Position numbers and translations under genes: made by a program
Shown: in pieces, positions 34,997 to 46,117 of the stretch
Position numbering within the stretch: the stretch's first letter is position 1
Layout: every line of letters starts with the position of its first letter
Notes under the pieces: model-generated
The model's database searches: none
Told to the model about the DNA's origin: nothing
Seen by the model: the letters and a program-made list of their open reading frames with translations, nothing else
From: Salinisphaera sp963835375
GTDB taxonomy: Bacteria > Pseudomonadota > Gammaproteobacteria > Nevskiales > Salinisphaeraceae
DNA: 64,000 bases
Direction of reading: 5' to 3'
NCBI GenBank assembly: GCA_963835375.1
Contig: CAWIGB010000032.1
Location: 62,001 to 126,000 of the forward strand

Positions 34997-36825
34997 TCAT
35001 TCGACAGTCACACTTTTGGCCAGGTTACGAGGCTGATCGACGTCCGTGCCCTTGGCGACGGCGACGTGGTAGGCCAGCAGCTGCAGCGGAATCGTATAGG
35101 CGATCGGGGCGAGTGCCTCGCGGACATGCGGCATGTCGAGCACGGTGATGCCGGGCTCGCGTATCGAGGCCGGAGTTTTCGTCGGCAAAGACATAGAGCT
35201 TGCCGCCGCGGGCGCGAACTTCCTGCAGATTGGATTTGACCTTTTCCAGCCATTCGTTATTCGGGGCGACCGCCACCACCGGCATGTCCTCGTCGACCAG
35301 CGCCAGCGGGCCGTGCTTGAGTTCGCCGGCGGCATAGGCTTCCGCGTGGAGGTAGGAGATCTCCTTGAGCTTGAGCGCGCCTTCCATAGCGATCGGGTAC
35401 ATCGGGCCCCGGCCGAGGAACAGGGCATGCTGCTTGTCGACAAACTGCTCGGCCAGATGGCTGATCGCGTCGTCGAGTTCGAGCACGCGCTTGACCGCCG
35501 TTCGGCACGCCGCGGATGTCGTTGACCATGGCCTTGGCCCGCTCCGGGCCATGCCCGACAGGCCAGTCAGCAGGCGCAGACACAGCGAGCTGGGTGGTGA
35601 AGGCCTTGGTCGAAGCGACCCCGATCTCGGGCCCGGCGCGCGTCATCATGACCAGGTCGGATTCGCGCGTCAGTGAGGTCTCCGGTTTGTTGCAGATCGC
35701 AAGCGTGCGAGATAGCCGGCGCCGTCGCCGAGTCTTGGCATAGCGCAGTGCCGCCAGCGTATCGGCCGTTTCGCCCGACTGGCGAGAGCGTGACGAACAG
35801 ACAGTTCGGCGGTACGACCGGATCGCGGTAGCGGTATTCGCTGGCCAGTTCGACGTTGCAGGGAATGCGCGGCCTTCGGCTCGATCCAGTAGCGAGCGAC
35901 CATGCCGGCATGGCTGCTGGTTCCGCAGGCGACGATATGCACGGCCTCGACGCGGGCAAGCAACGTCCCGGCCTCGGGGCCGATGCTGGAGGCCAGCACG
36001 CCGTCGTCGGAAAGCGGCCCTGCCAGGTATCGGCCAGGGCGCGCGGCTGCTCGTGGATCTCCTTGAGCATGAAGTGCCGATAGCCGCCCTTCTCGGTGGC
36101 CTCGAGCGACAGGCCGGATTCCTGCACGGGCCGATCGAGCGCGTGGCCGTCGGCATCGGTGATCTCGAAACTCGTCCGGTGTGAGGGTGACGATGTCGCC
36201 TTCCTCGAGATAGACGAAGCGCCGCGTGACCGGCAGCAGCGCCGCCACGTCGGAGGCCACGAAATGCTCGCCGATGCCCACGCCGAGCACGAGCGGCGAG
36301 CCGCGGCGGGTCGCCACGAGCGTATCCGGATCGCTGACGGCGACCACGGCGAGCGCATAGGCGCCGTGCAGTTCGGCCACGGCACGGCGCACCGCCTCGG
36401 CCAGCGTGGCCGAGGTTGCGCGATAGCTGTCGATGAGATGGGCGACAACTTCGGTGTCGGTCTCCGACTCGAAGCGATAGCCGGCCTCGGCCAGTCGCTT
36501 GCGCAGCGCCTCGTGGTTCTCGATGATGCCGTTGTGGACCACCGCGACCCGGTCGCTCGAGACATGCGGGATGAGCGTTGGTCTCGTTGACGCCGCCGTG
36601 GGTCGCCCAGCGCGTATGAGCGATGCCGAGCGTGCCCGGGTTGTGCTCGCCGAGGCGATCGGCCAGCGCCGCCACCTTGCCCACCGCCCGGGTACGCTCG
36701 ATCCGGCCGTTCTCCACCAATGCCATGCCGGCGGAGTCGTAGCCACGATATTCCAGCCGGCGAAGCCCTTCAAGCAGGATCGGCGCCACGTCGCGCTGAG
36801 CACTGGCTCCCACAATTCCGCACAT
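34997..36825 (-). CDS. glmS: glutamine-fructose-6-phosphate aminotransferase (several frameshifts)
   Basis: Makes glucosamine-6-phosphate from fructose-6-phosphate and Gln, the first step to UDP-GlcNAc. MCGIVGAS starts with the catalytic Cys of the glutaminase domain; AHTRWATHGGVNETNAHP and VAVVHNGIIENHEALRKRL follow. The isomerase half has VEAVHIVACGTSSHAGMVAR, FVTLSPVGRNGRYAG-like SIS sequence, LFLGRGPMYPIAMEGALKLK and the C-terminal DQPRNLAKSVTVE. The span equals the usual 609 codons, but at least six indels interrupt it. As the gene is essential these are almost surely sequence errors. It follows glmU by 37 bases. The last codons are the attTn7 recognition region. Confidence 0.93.
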
Positions 36826-36862
36826 GACTGTCTCCTGCTGTCGCCGCTCGCGATTATCGGCG

Positions 36863-38238
36863 TTATTGATGGCCCGGCGTGTGTTTCTTCGGCCGCTGCC
36901 AGCCGTCGATGGTGGTCTGGCGGGCCCGCCCGACGGTGAGCTTGTCGGCCGGCGCGCTCCGGGTCAGCGTGGTGCCCGCTCCGATCGTGGCGCCCTGCTC
37001 GACGGTGATCGGCGCCACCAGCTGGCAGTCGGAACCGATGAAGGCGCCATCGCCGATCTGGGTCACGTGCTTGTTGGCGCCGTCGTAGTTGCAGGTGATC
37101 ACCCCGGCGCCGATATTCACCTCGCGGCCGACGAGGGTATCGCCGACGTAGCTGAGATGGTTGATCTTGCTGCCCTCGCCGACGTCGGTCTTCTTCGTCT
37201 CGACGAAGTTGCCGATCTTGGCCCGATCCGCCACGCGTGTATCCGGCCGCAGCCGGGCGAATGGCCCGATCTGGCAACGGGCGCCGATCACCGCGTGTTC
37301 GATCACCGTATGCGAGGCGATCTGGGTGTGGTCCTCGATCGTGCAGTGCCGCAGCACGCAGTTCGGGCCGATGGTCACGCCGTCGCCGAGCACCACGTCA
37401 CCCTCGACCACGACGTTGACGTCGATGGTGGTATCGCGACCGGCCCGCAGGCTGCCGCGCAGATCGAACCGATCGGGATCGCGCAGGGTGAGCCCCTGCG
37501 CCATGAGCGTATCGGCCTGACGACGCTGGTACAGGCGCTCGGCGCGCGATAGATCGAGCTTGTTGTTGATGCCCTGGGTCTCGGCCGCCGTGCCGGCCTG
37601 ACCGGCCACCACGGCACGCCGTCCACCGCCGCCAGACCGATGCAATCGGTCAGATAGTATTCGCCCTGAGCGTTGCTGTTGGTCAGCCGGGCCAGCCAGT
37701 CGCGCAGATGCCGCGCCTGGGCACACAGCAAGCCGGTGTTGGTCTCGTGGATATGCTTTTGTTCGCGGGAGGCATCCTTGTCCTCGACGATGCCGATCAC
37801 GCGGTTGTCGTCATTGCGCAGCACCCGGCCATAGCCGGCGGGGTTGTCGAGCACCACCGTCAGCAGCGCGAGCTTGTCCTCGCCCGCGGCCGCGACCAGA
37901 TGCGACAGCGTGGCGGCTCGCACCAGCGGCACATCGCCATAGAGCACGAGCACGCGTGCGTCATCCGGGATGTCGTCCATCGCCTGGGCCACCGCATGGC
38001 CGGTGCCAAGCTGCTCGGCCTGATGGACCCAGCTCACGTCGAGATAGCCGAGGGCAGACTGAACGGCCTGACCGCCATGACCGTAGACGACATGAATCCG
38101 CGCCGGATCGAGCGTCTGGGCCGCCTCCACCACATGCTTGAGCAAGGGCCGGTCGCCCAGCGGCTGCAGCACCTTCGGCAGAGCCGAATTCATGCGCTTG
38201 CCCTGACCGGCCGCCAGAATGACGATATGCAGACTCAT
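36863..38238 (-). CDS. glmU: bifunctional UDP-GlcNAc pyrophosphorylase / GlcN-1-P acetyltransferase (one frameshift)
   Basis: Last two steps to UDP-GlcNAc. The N-terminal nucleotidyltransferase begins MSLHIVILAAGQGKRMNSAL with the signature G-x-G-x-R-M, then YGDVPLVRA (metal Asp). After an indel near 37620 the left-handed beta-helix domain follows: VVVEGDVVLGDGVTIGPNCV, FARLRPDTRVADRAKIGNFV, HLSYVGDTLVGREVNIGAGV and ITCNYDGANKHVT. Total about 458 residues. The adjacent order glmU-glmS gives a UDP-GlcNAc operon, a common arrangement downstream of the atp genes in gammaproteobacteria. Confidence 0.93.
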
Positions 38239-38273
38239 TGCGTCGGAATCCCCCGAATCGGCTTGCTGGCGCA

Positions 38274-40749
38274 CTATACCGCCGAAGCGGTGACCGACGT
38301 AAGCGCGGAATGGCGTTGCAGCCGCTCGGCCACCCAGTCGGGCAGCACATCGGCGCTCCACAGGGCCCGATGCAGCCAGTCGAGACGCTGCGGGTCAGCG
38401 AGCAGATCCCGTTGCTCGCGCGCATTGAGACCGTGCGGGCCTTCATTCAGCGCGCGCAGGGCGAGCTCGTCACGATAGCTCGCCACGCCGGGGTCAAGCC
38501 GTCGGGGGCTGCCCTGCAAGCCCACGTGCAGCGCCGACAGACTGGGGTCGACCACGATGTCGGCGAAATCGGCTTCGGCGGTCTCGGCCTCGATCTCGAT
38601 CACCCGACGCAGCTCGGCCGGCGGGTTCCATTCCTCGGGAATCAATTCCAGCCCATTCCTGCGCATCCATACGCCGATGTCCACGCGCGAGGTGATCACC
38701 GTGACCACCGGAGCAAAGAACAACGGCACCAGAATCGGCAGCAGCCAGGGGAAGAAGCCCGGCGTATAGATATACAGCACCGTCCCCCAGACCACCGCCA
38801 GCACCATGCCGGGCAGATGGAAGCGGATCGCCGTCAGCCACGGCACCTGGGCATCGGCCCGCTGCTGGCTGTTCCATTTCACTTGCTTGCCGATCAGCGT
38901 GGTGAATACGAACAGCGTATGCGACAGCATTCGTACCGGTGCCAGCAACGAGGTGAGCACGATCTCGATCAGCGTGGAGCCGATCAGGTTGCCGACGCCG
39001 CCGAAGTCCTTCTGCTGGCCGCGCGCGATGATCATGGCCATGCCCAGGATCTTGGGCAGGAACAACACCACAAGCGTGGCGCAGAACAGGCTGACCGCCC
39101 AGATCGGCTGCCACACCGGCCACGATGGGAACAGGGCGCCGGGCGACGGGAAGTAATCCGGCGTCTTGAGCGCCTCGAGTACGGCCTCGGTGGAGGACAA
39201 CACCAGGAACACGAACCAGATCGCCGCCGAGGTGTAGGCCATGACCCCGTTGGCGAACAGGGCGCGATGCGCCGGTGCCAGATTGTCCGAAAACAGCAGG
39301 CGCAGATGCTGGATGTTGCCCTGGCACCAGCGCCGGTCGCGGCCCAGCTCGTCGATCAGGGTCGGCGGCACTTCCTCGTAGCTGCCCGGCAGATCATAGG
39401 CGATATACACGCCCCAGCCGGCCCGGCGCATGAGCGCGGCCTCGACGAAGTCGTGCGACAGGATCTCGCCGGACAGCGCGCCGCGGCCCGGCAGCCGCGG
39501 CAGGGCGCAGTGGGCCATGAACGGCGCGATGCGGATGATCGCGTTGTGGCCCCAGTAGTGCGCATTGTCGAGATGCCAGTAATGCAGCCCGGCGGCGAAC
39601 ATGCGGCCATACACACGGGTCGCGAACTGCTGCACGCGCGACAGGAAACTCGACGCGATTGACCGCGGTCGGCGGGGTCTGGATCAGGCCGGCGCTGGGA
39701 TTGGCCTGCATCCGGTCGACCATGGCCGTCAGCGTCGAGCCCATCATGAGCGAGTCCGCGTCGAGCACGATCATGTAGCGATAGTGCCCGCCCCAACGCC
39801 GACAGAAATCGGCCAGGTTGCCGCTCTTGCGCTTCACGCGGGCTCGACGCCGACGATAGAACAGACGATCAAACGCATCCAGCGAACGACAGGTTTCCGC
39901 CCAGGCGCGCTCCTCGGCGGCGATCGTGTCCGGCTTGACCGAATCGCTCAGCACGAAGAAATCGAATTCGTCCGAGCCGCCCGGTCGCTTCCAGCGACTC
40001 GTAGATGGCGCGCCAGCCCGGCGAACGTGCGCGAAACATCCTCTTCGTAGATCGGCATGACGATTGCGGTGCGCGCATGGTCGTCCGCCGGCGCCGACTC
40101 GTCGGCCGAGATCAGATACTTGTCGCCGCCCCACAGCACCAGGAAACCTGCCATGCGCAGTCCAGAAGCCGACCAGGATCCAGGCGAACAGCAGCGCGCC
40201 AAGAGCGAGAATGACCACCTCCAGCGCCGACCTGCCCTGGTGGGGCAGCGTCGTGAGCATGTAGAACGTCGCCCCGGCTGCCGGCAACGCCACCAGGAAG
40301 AACAGAAAGAACTGACGCAGACGAACGATATTGCGCAGACGGCTCGGCACTGCCTTGGGCAGGCGTCGCCGACGCTCGATACTGGGCATGATGCGGCCCA
40401 GAAACCGCCAGGGCCGGCGATCCATGTTGGCCGGCGACATCGACCAGCGGTTCAGCCGCGGCATGGAAGCGCCGCGATACCCGCCGCCGCCGACGGCATG
40501 GCGCCGTTGAGCCAGCCGTGGATAAGCCGCCTCGATACGCGCCGCCAGCCCTGCCTCCGCGCCTTCGTCGTGATCGGCCGGTGAGCGCCTCGTAGAGTCG
40601 CTCGATGGCGTCGGCCGCGGTCGTCGGGGCCGCGGCGGTCACGGACTCGCGCAGTTCGCGACTTGCGCGCCGGCGCCAGATTCAGACCGGTCAGATAGGC
40701 ATCGACCCGGCCGAGCGGCGTATCGAGCGCCTCGTTCGCCCTGACTCAC
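38274..40749 (-). CDS. opgH: osmoregulated periplasmic glucan glucosyltransferase (several frameshifts)
   Basis: Inner-membrane family 2 glycosyltransferase that makes the beta-glucan backbone of OPGs. The GTG at 40749 overlaps the opgG stop by 4 bases. Conserved parts: membrane segments FFLFFLVALPAAGATFYMLT, AIVMPIYEEDVSRTFAGL, DEFDFFVLSDSVKPDTIAAE, YRYMIVLDADSLMMGSTL (catalytic Asp), DNAHYWGHNAIIRIAPF, ILSHDFVEAALMRRAGW and GRDRRWCQGNIQHL (the QxxRW-like site). The C-terminal 450 residues are in one frame. The N-terminal part needs at least five frame changes. Usually opgG precedes opgH, as here. Confidence 0.9.
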
Positions 40750-42518
40750 GGCGTCGCCAGCAGGTAGCTCCAGGTCTCGGTCAGGCCGCCGCCGTTGGCG
40801 TCGGCCAGATAAGCCCTGAGCTCGAGTGGCTGGTCGAGCGCGCTGGTCGGCACCAGAAAGCTGAGCCGCCATCCGCCGGTATGCGGGTTGCGCACGGCCT
40901 GGATATTGTTGATGGTCACGTCACGCGTGGCGTTCACCTTCGGCTGCACCGAGTTGGCGTCGGTCAGCTTGGACAGCTCCCCGCCGACGAAATCGATCGC
41001 CACACGGACCTGATTCTTCTGCTGGCCGGGGGTGACGGCGGCCATGCCGACACGCGTGGCCACGGCGTGGCCCAGCGAGTTGGGCACGGCCAGATCGCTC
41101 GACCACTTGATGTCGTAGGCGAAATGCAGCCGCTGACCGGCCTTGACCGGGGCAGCCGGAACCCAGTACAGCGAGATGTTGTCGTTGACTTCGCTGTCCG
41201 AAGGGATCTCCACCAGTTCGAGATGGCCCTTGCCCCAGTCCCCGTCCGGCGTGACCCAGGCGTTCGGGCGCTTCTCGTATTCGTAGTTCAGATCCTGATA
41301 ATCATCGAATTTGCGATCACGCTGCATCAGGCCGAAGCCGCGCACATTGTTGGCGTCGAACTGGTTCATCCACAGCTTCTGCGGATTGACCAGAGGTCGC
41401 CACAGCCATTCGCCATTGGCCGCCGAGATCACCATGCCGTCGGAATCGTGGGCCTCGGGACGGTAGTCCTTGAGGCGTGCGAGGCTGTTCTCGCCCCAGG
41501 TGAACATGCTGGTCAGCGGGGCGATGCCGAGCTTGGCGATCGGCTGGCGCGTGAACAGGGTTTCCTCGACATGCGTGTGCGTGGCCTTGCCCGGCGTGAT
41601 GACGAACTTGTAGGCACCGGTCACGCTCGGCGAATCGAGCAGCGCGTAGAGCGTCATGTGCCCGGATTTCTTACCCGGATCCACCAGCCAGAACTGGGTG
41701 AAGTTCGGAAACTCTTCGCCCTTCTGGGTGTTGCCGGTGTTGATCGCGAGCCCGCGGGCCGACAGGCCATAGTGTTCGTCAGCGCCCAGCGCCCTGAAAT
41801 AGGACGCGCCGAGGAACGACATCACCTCGTCCATCTTCTTCGGATCGCCCAGGGTGTGCAGCAGCTTCAGGCCCGCGTATCCCAGATCGTCGGGAACCTT
41901 TTTCTTCAGATCGTCGTTGGGATAGTTGAAGTCGCTCTTGTCGAACTTGAGCGTCTGCGTCTTGCCGTCCTTGATCACATGAATCTTGACTGCGTGATCA
42001 TAGTAGGAGCCCGGATGGTAGAACATCACCTGGAACGGAAGATCCTGGTCGTGCCAGAGCGCATCGTCGCGCTTGAAGCTGATCTTCGACAGCTGATTGG
42101 CGCTCAGGTTGGTGAGGAACTGCGGCACCTTGGCCGGCGCGGTGTAATCCTTCTTGGACAACGCCTTGGCCCGATCGATCAGCTGATCGTAGGAAAACGG
42201 CCCATTCTGCTCGCCCTGCCTCGAGGACTCGTTTTTGCCGTTGTCGTTCTTTTCGTCGTTGTGCTTGTCTTTGTTGTTGGCGGTGCCTGTATTCTTTTCC
42301 GAGTCGCCGGATTGATCGGACTCCGGTTTGGCCGCGCTCTTTTTCTGCGACGGCTTGCCGGCTGCCTTGCTCTTGTCCGTGTCGGATGCCTTGTCGGCGT
42401 GATCAGCCCCGGCATCGGCCGCGGCCGCGAACGCCGCGGCAGCAGCGAGCCCGGCACCCAGCAGCAGCACACCGGCGCAGCGCGCGATGCGCCGGGTTTG
42501 GATCGAAAGAATGCGCAT
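40746..42518 (-). CDS. opgG: osmoregulated periplasmic glucan biosynthesis protein G
   Basis: Periplasmic partner of OpgH in OPG synthesis. 590 residues from the ATG at 42518. An N-terminal signal (about 1-33, ending AAAAFAAAADA) is followed by an odd low-complexity stretch at roughly 35-85 rich in Lys, Asp, Asn, Ser and Gly. The domain then starts FSYDQLIDRAKALSKKDY and ends GGLTETWSYLLATP. Conserved blocks include FNYPNDDLKKKVP, GYAGLKLLHTLGDP, SFLGASYFRALGADEHYGLS, ARGLAINTG and NEYEKRPNAWVTPDGDWGKG-like sequence. Frame intact. The 270 bases upstream are gene-free and should carry the promoter. Confidence 0.93.
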   Translation of the reverse strand: MRILSIQTRRIARCAGVLLLGAGLAAAAAFAAAADAGADHADKASDTDKSKAAGKPSQKKSAAKPESDQSGDSEKNTGTANNKDKHNDEKNDNGKNESSRQGEQNGPFSYDQLIDRAKALSKKDYTAPAKVPQFLTNLSANQLSKISFKRDDALWHDQDLPFQVMFYHPGSYYDHAVKIHVIKDGKTQTLKFDKSDFNYPNDDLKKKVPDDLGYAGLKLLHTLGDPKKMDEVMSFLGASYFRALGADEHYGLSARGLAINTGNTQKGEEFPNFTQFWLVDPGKKSGHMTLYALLDSPSVTGAYKFVITPGKATHTHVEETLFTRQPIAKLGIAPLTSMFTWGENSLARLKDYRPEAHDSDGMVISAANGEWLWRPLVNPQKLWMNQFDANNVRGFGLMQRDRKFDDYQDLNYEYEKRPNAWVTPDGDWGKGHLELVEIPSDSEVNDNISLYWVPAAPVKAGQRLHFAYDIKWSSDLAVPNSLGHAVATRVGMAAVTPGQQKNQVRVAIDFVGGELSKLTDANSVQPKVNATRDVTINNIQAVRNPHTGGWRLSFLVPTSALDQPLELRAYLADANGGGLTETWSYLLATP

Positions 42519-42788
42519 GAAGACGAAATCCTTTGCTGTGACGCGACGCCGGATCGCCCAAAGAGCGGCAAGGCCCATCGAGCGTCAAGCAGTGGCCGTA
42601 GTCGGCCATAAACTGCATATGACACGCGAAAGCCGATGACCGGAAAATGAACGCGGCCCCAGTGGCCACCGGCCCTCATCGTCTGTGACCCCAGAATAAC
42701 CTGACAGAAAGCACGCGTGCCGAATCGAGGCGCGGGGACACGTGGCTTGCGCGCTAGGTCGACTGCGAGAATCGCGACGCGTCCGGGC

Positions 42789-44024
42789 TCAGTCGCGCCC
42801 GAACCACTGCCCCCGCAGCCGATCGACGAGCGAACCGAGCCGTGGGAGAACGGCTCCGGCGTTCTGACGGATGTTCAGCGTCATCTGCATATCCGCGCGA
42901 TCGGTGAGCGGCCCCCAGCCGGCCGACAGATAATCGACGCTGAACGCCACGTTGTCGAGCAGCCCCGGGAACCCCATGGCAAGCCCGGTGCGGCTACCGA
43001 GTGCGCGACCGCCGTATTGACTGCCGCCGATCGAAAAGCTCGGCTGGAATCGCGTCCGCAGCCCGACCAGGTCGAGATCGTGGGTTGCTGATACCTGCCA
43101 CAGACCACCATCGACCGGCATGGCGTGCGGCGCGGCCACATCGCCCTGATACCAGCCGAGCGCCGAATCGATGTGCCAGTCCCGCCAGCGCCGTGTGCGC
43201 GACGCCAGTTCCAGCGACAGCGGCGTAGCGCGTGCCGTGTCGGGCACACCGGCATCGCCGAACTGCGCGGTCAGCCGCCACGGCTGACCGAGGGCCATCG
43301 CCTGCGGCACACCACTTAAACTCCATTTGTCCACCAGCCCATGCGGCGTGCCTGTGCCGATATCGCCGTTGTGCATCATCACCGTATTGCTGAGGCGCCA
43401 GCGGCGGCCCAGGTCATACGCGCCGGCCACTTCGATCCCGCGATCGCCAGCCGTGATGGCGCTGCCCCAAGGGTTATAGCTGCTGCCCGCCTGAAAGTAG
43501 GTGATGTGGTACTGGCTGCGGCCGAAATCATGGCCGAATCCGAAATGGGTGGCCCGGCCATCGAATGCCGAACCGGCGGCACCGCTGGTCGCCAGCTGAT
43601 CGGCCTCGAAGGTCAGATCCGGCAGGTACCACCGATTACCGAGAGCGAGCTGGGTTTCGGCCCGCATCAGCGTCTGACTGCCGATAGTCGCGCCGCGCGC
43701 GGCCGTATGCATGGCGCCCACCGTGAGAAGCGGCGTTGCGGTATCGGCGCTCCGCCATTCCAGGCCACTGGTCAGATAGTGATTGGCGTCATTGCTCAAC
43801 GAATCCACACCGAAGAACGCAGAGGCATCGCCGAGGCGCATCGGGCCCGCGGCCAGATCGACAGCGCTCTGGTGCCCGTGAACCTGGCGGTTGAGGTCCG
43901 CGGAATCGAACACCGAGAATGTATCCACGCCTGCGGCATGGGCACTGCCGAATACGCAGAGCACCACCGCCGCAACAGCAGCGGCAGGGCGGTGACGAGC
44001 GATCTGTTCGGCGGAATGCTTCAT
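42789..44024 (-). CDS. putative outer-membrane beta-barrel protein
   Basis: 411 residues from the ATG at 44024. The signal peptide MKHSAEQIARHRPAAAVAAV continues to GSAHA and cleavage there. The mature part alternates hydrophobic and polar residues with many Trp/Tyr/Gly (LEWRSADTATPLLTVGAMHT, IEVAGAYDLGRRWRLSNTVM, DNVAFSVDYLSAGWGPLTDR), as in beta-barrels, but the last residue is Asp rather than Phe, so outer-membrane insertion is not certain. No family recognised. It stands alone between opgG and the atp operon terminator. Intact frame. Confidence 0.6.
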   Translation of the reverse strand: MKHSAEQIARHRPAAAVAAVVLCVFGSAHAAGVDTFSVFDSADLNRQVHGHQSAVDLAAGPMRLGDASAFFGVDSLSNDANHYLTSGLEWRSADTATPLLTVGAMHTAARGATIGSQTLMRAETQLALGNRWYLPDLTFEADQLATSGAAGSAFDGRATHFGFGHDFGRSQYHITYFQAGSSYNPWGSAITAGDRGIEVAGAYDLGRRWRLSNTVMMHNGDIGTGTPHGLVDKWSLSGVPQAMALGQPWRLTAQFGDAGVPDTARATPLSLELASRTRRWRDWHIDSALGWYQGDVAAPHAMPVDGGLWQVSATHDLDLVGLRTRFQPSFSIGGSQYGGRALGSRTGLAMGFPGLLDNVAFSVDYLSAGWGPLTDRADMQMTLNIRQNAGAVLPRLGSLVDRLRGQWFGRD

Positions 44025-44072
44025 GACGAGCACGATACGCAATGCGTTTTGATGCGCCGCAACAATATAATT

Positions 44073-44104
44073 CGGCCCGGCACCTTTCTCAAGATGCCGG
44101 GCCG
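44073..44104 (-). terminator. atp operon terminator hairpin
   Basis: Perfect 10-bp stem CGGCCCGGCA / TGCCGGGCCG with a 12-base loop, 44 bases after the atpC stop, followed on the minus strand by an AT-rich stretch (AATTATATTG). It lies between atpC and the start of the outer-membrane-like gene. Confidence 0.65.
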
Positions 44105-44147
44105 ATCTAAGCGACTGATTCGCCGAGTTTTAAGAGCTCAGGCTGAG

Positions 44148-44561
44148 CTATCGTCGGCTGCGGATGCGCCGTACCATCTCAAGACGCGCCGCCGCCTCGG
44201 TCAGCTCGCGCTGGGCACGCGCCAGATCACCTTTGTCCTCGGCCTCGGAAACCGCCTGCTCCGCTCGGGCCTTGGCTTTTTCCGCCTCTGCCTCGTCGAT
44301 GTCCGCCGCCCGCTCGGCGGTATCGGCCATCACCGTGATCAGGTGCGGCTGGACTTCCAGCAGGCCGCCGGAGACGAACACCTGCTCTTCGTTGTCGTTT
44401 TCGTCACGAATACGAAGATTGCCCGGCTTGAGCCGCGTCAGCAACGGCGCATGGCGCGGCATGATACCGATCTCGCCCATTTCGGCGGGCGCGAACACGA
44501 TGCTGGCCGAGCCGGTGAAGATCTCGCCTTCCACGCTGACGACATCGACGTGAATTTTCAT
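44148..44561 (-). CDS. atpC: ATP synthase epsilon subunit
   Basis: F1 rotor subunit that couples gamma to the c-ring and can inhibit ATP hydrolysis. 137 residues, normal length. MKIHVDVVSVEGEIFTGSAS and GEIGIMPRHAPLLTRLKPG form the N-terminal beta-sandwich. The C-terminal helix pair from about residue 90 is rich in Ala/Glu (AEKAKARAEQAVSEAEDKGD, ARAQRELTEAAARLEMVRR). Last gene of the operon, 76 bases after atpD. Confidence 0.95.
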   Translation of the reverse strand: MKIHVDVVSVEGEIFTGSASIVFAPAEMGEIGIMPRHAPLLTRLKPGNLRIRDENDNEEQVFVSGGLLEVQPHLITVMADTAERAADIDEAEAEKAKARAEQAVSEAEDKGDLARAQRELTEAAARLEMVRRIRSRR

Positions 44562-44637
44562 AACGCTTGCCTATGCCACTGACGATTCGAAAAGCCGCGG
44601 CCGCGCGTGCGGCCGCCATGCGATGAAGAGGCCTGGG

Positions 44638-46035
44638 TCAGGCCGCCTTCTCCTTCTTGGCCATTTCCTCGCCCTTGGCGATCGCCTCGTCGATGGTGCC
44701 GACCATGTAGAACGCCTGCTCGGGCAGATGATCGTACTCGCCGTCGACGATGCCCTGGAAGCCACGGATGGTTTCGGAAAGCGGCACATACTTGCCGGGC
44801 GCACCGGTGAACACCTCGGCCACGAAGAACGGCTGCGAGAGGAAGCGCTCGATCTTGCGGGCACGGGACACGGCCAGCTTGTCATCTTCCGACAGCTCGT
44901 CCATGCCCAGGATCGCGATGATGTCCTTGAGCTCGCGGTAGCGCTGCAGAGTCTGCTGCACGCCGCGGGCGCAGTCGTAGTGCTCGTTGCCGATGACATT
45001 CGGATCGAGCTGGCGCGAGGTCGAATCCAGCGGATCCACGGCCGGGTAGATGCCGCGCTCGGCGATGGAACGGGCCAGCACGACGGTCGCATCCAGATGG
45101 GCGAAGGTGGTGGCCGGCGACGGGTCGGTCAGGTCGTCCGCGGGCACGTACACGGCCTGCACGGAGGTGATCGAACCGGTCTTGGTCGAGGTGATGCGTT
45201 CCTGCAGCAGGCCCATTTCCTCGGCCAGCGTCGGCTGATAGCCCACGGCCGACGGCATGCGGCCCAGCAGCGCCGACACCTCGGTACCGGCCAGCGTGTA
45301 ACGATAGATGTTGTCGATGAACATCAGCACGTCACGGCCTTCGTCGCGGAAGAACTCGGCCATGGTCAGGCCGGTCAGTGCGACACGCAGACGGTTGCCC
45401 GGCGGCTCGTTCATCTGGCCGTAGACGAGCGCCACCTTGTCGAGAACGTTCGACTCCTGCATCTCGTAGTAGAAGTCGTTGCCTTCACGGGTACGCTCGC
45501 CAACGCCGGCGAACACCGAGTAGCCCGAGTGCTCGGCCGCGATGTTGCGGATCAGCTCCATCATGTTGACGGTCTTGCCCACGCCGGCGCCGCCGAACAG
45601 GCCGACCTTGCCACCCTTGGCGAACGGGCAGAGCAGGTCGATGACCTTGATGCCGGTCTCCAGCAACTCCTGGCCGCCGGCCTGCTCGTCGAACGTCGGC
45701 GGATCGCGATGAATCGGGGCACTGCTTTCCGCGCCGATATCGCCCTTGTTGTCGATCGGCTGGCCGAGCACGTCCATGATGCGACCGAGCGTCTTCTGAC
45801 CCACCGGCACGGAAATCGGCTCGCCGGTGTTCTCGACTTCGCCGCCTCGCTTGAGGCCCTCGGTCACACCCATCGCGATGCAGCGCACGACGCCGTCGCC
45901 GATCTGCTGCTCGACCTCGAGTACCAGGCCGGTTTCCTTGTGCTTGAGCGCATCGAAGATGTTCGGCAGCGATTCGTGGTCGAACTCGACGTCCACCACC
46001 GGGCCGATGATCTGTACGACTTTTCCAAGACTCAT
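44638..46035 (-). CDS. atpD: ATP synthase beta subunit
   Basis: Catalytic F1 subunit. 465 residues from the ATG at 46035 (MSLGKVVQIIGPVVDVEF). The Walker A motif is GLFGGAGVGKTVNMMELIRN; the catalytic Glu lies in GVGERTREGNDFYYEM; Walker B is DVLMFIDNIYRYTLAGTE; the signature PAVDPLDSTS is present. The open frame continues upstream for 64 codons, but these are antisense to atpG and lack conservation. Frame intact. Confidence 0.97.
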   Translation of the reverse strand: MSLGKVVQIIGPVVDVEFDHESLPNIFDALKHKETGLVLEVEQQIGDGVVRCIAMGVTEGLKRGGEVENTGEPISVPVGQKTLGRIMDVLGQPIDNKGDIGAESSAPIHRDPPTFDEQAGGQELLETGIKVIDLLCPFAKGGKVGLFGGAGVGKTVNMMELIRNIAAEHSGYSVFAGVGERTREGNDFYYEMQESNVLDKVALVYGQMNEPPGNRLRVALTGLTMAEFFRDEGRDVLMFIDNIYRYTLAGTEVSALLGRMPSAVGYQPTLAEEMGLLQERITSTKTGSITSVQAVYVPADDLTDPSPATTFAHLDATVVLARSIAERGIYPAVDPLDSTSRQLDPNVIGNEHYDCARGVQQTLQRYRELKDIIAILGMDELSEDDKLAVSRARKIERFLSQPFFVAEVFTGAPGKYVPLSETIRGFQGIVDGEYDHLPEQAFYMVGTIDEAIAKGEEMAKKEKAA

Positions 46036-46117
46036 AGCGTTTCCTCGACTGGGCAGCATCGGCTGCCGCGTATCTTGTTCTTTGGTTGCGATTCCCGGCG
46101 CGTCGGCCGTGCGCGGC

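Noticed and set aside
36826..36862. Possible glmS ribozyme or riboswitch before glmS
   Set aside because: Only 37 bases separate glmU and glmS, too short for the ribozyme, which is a feature of Firmicutes.
40605..42611. A 668-codon open frame on the plus strand
   Set aside because: Antisense of opgG, which is fully conserved on the minus strand.
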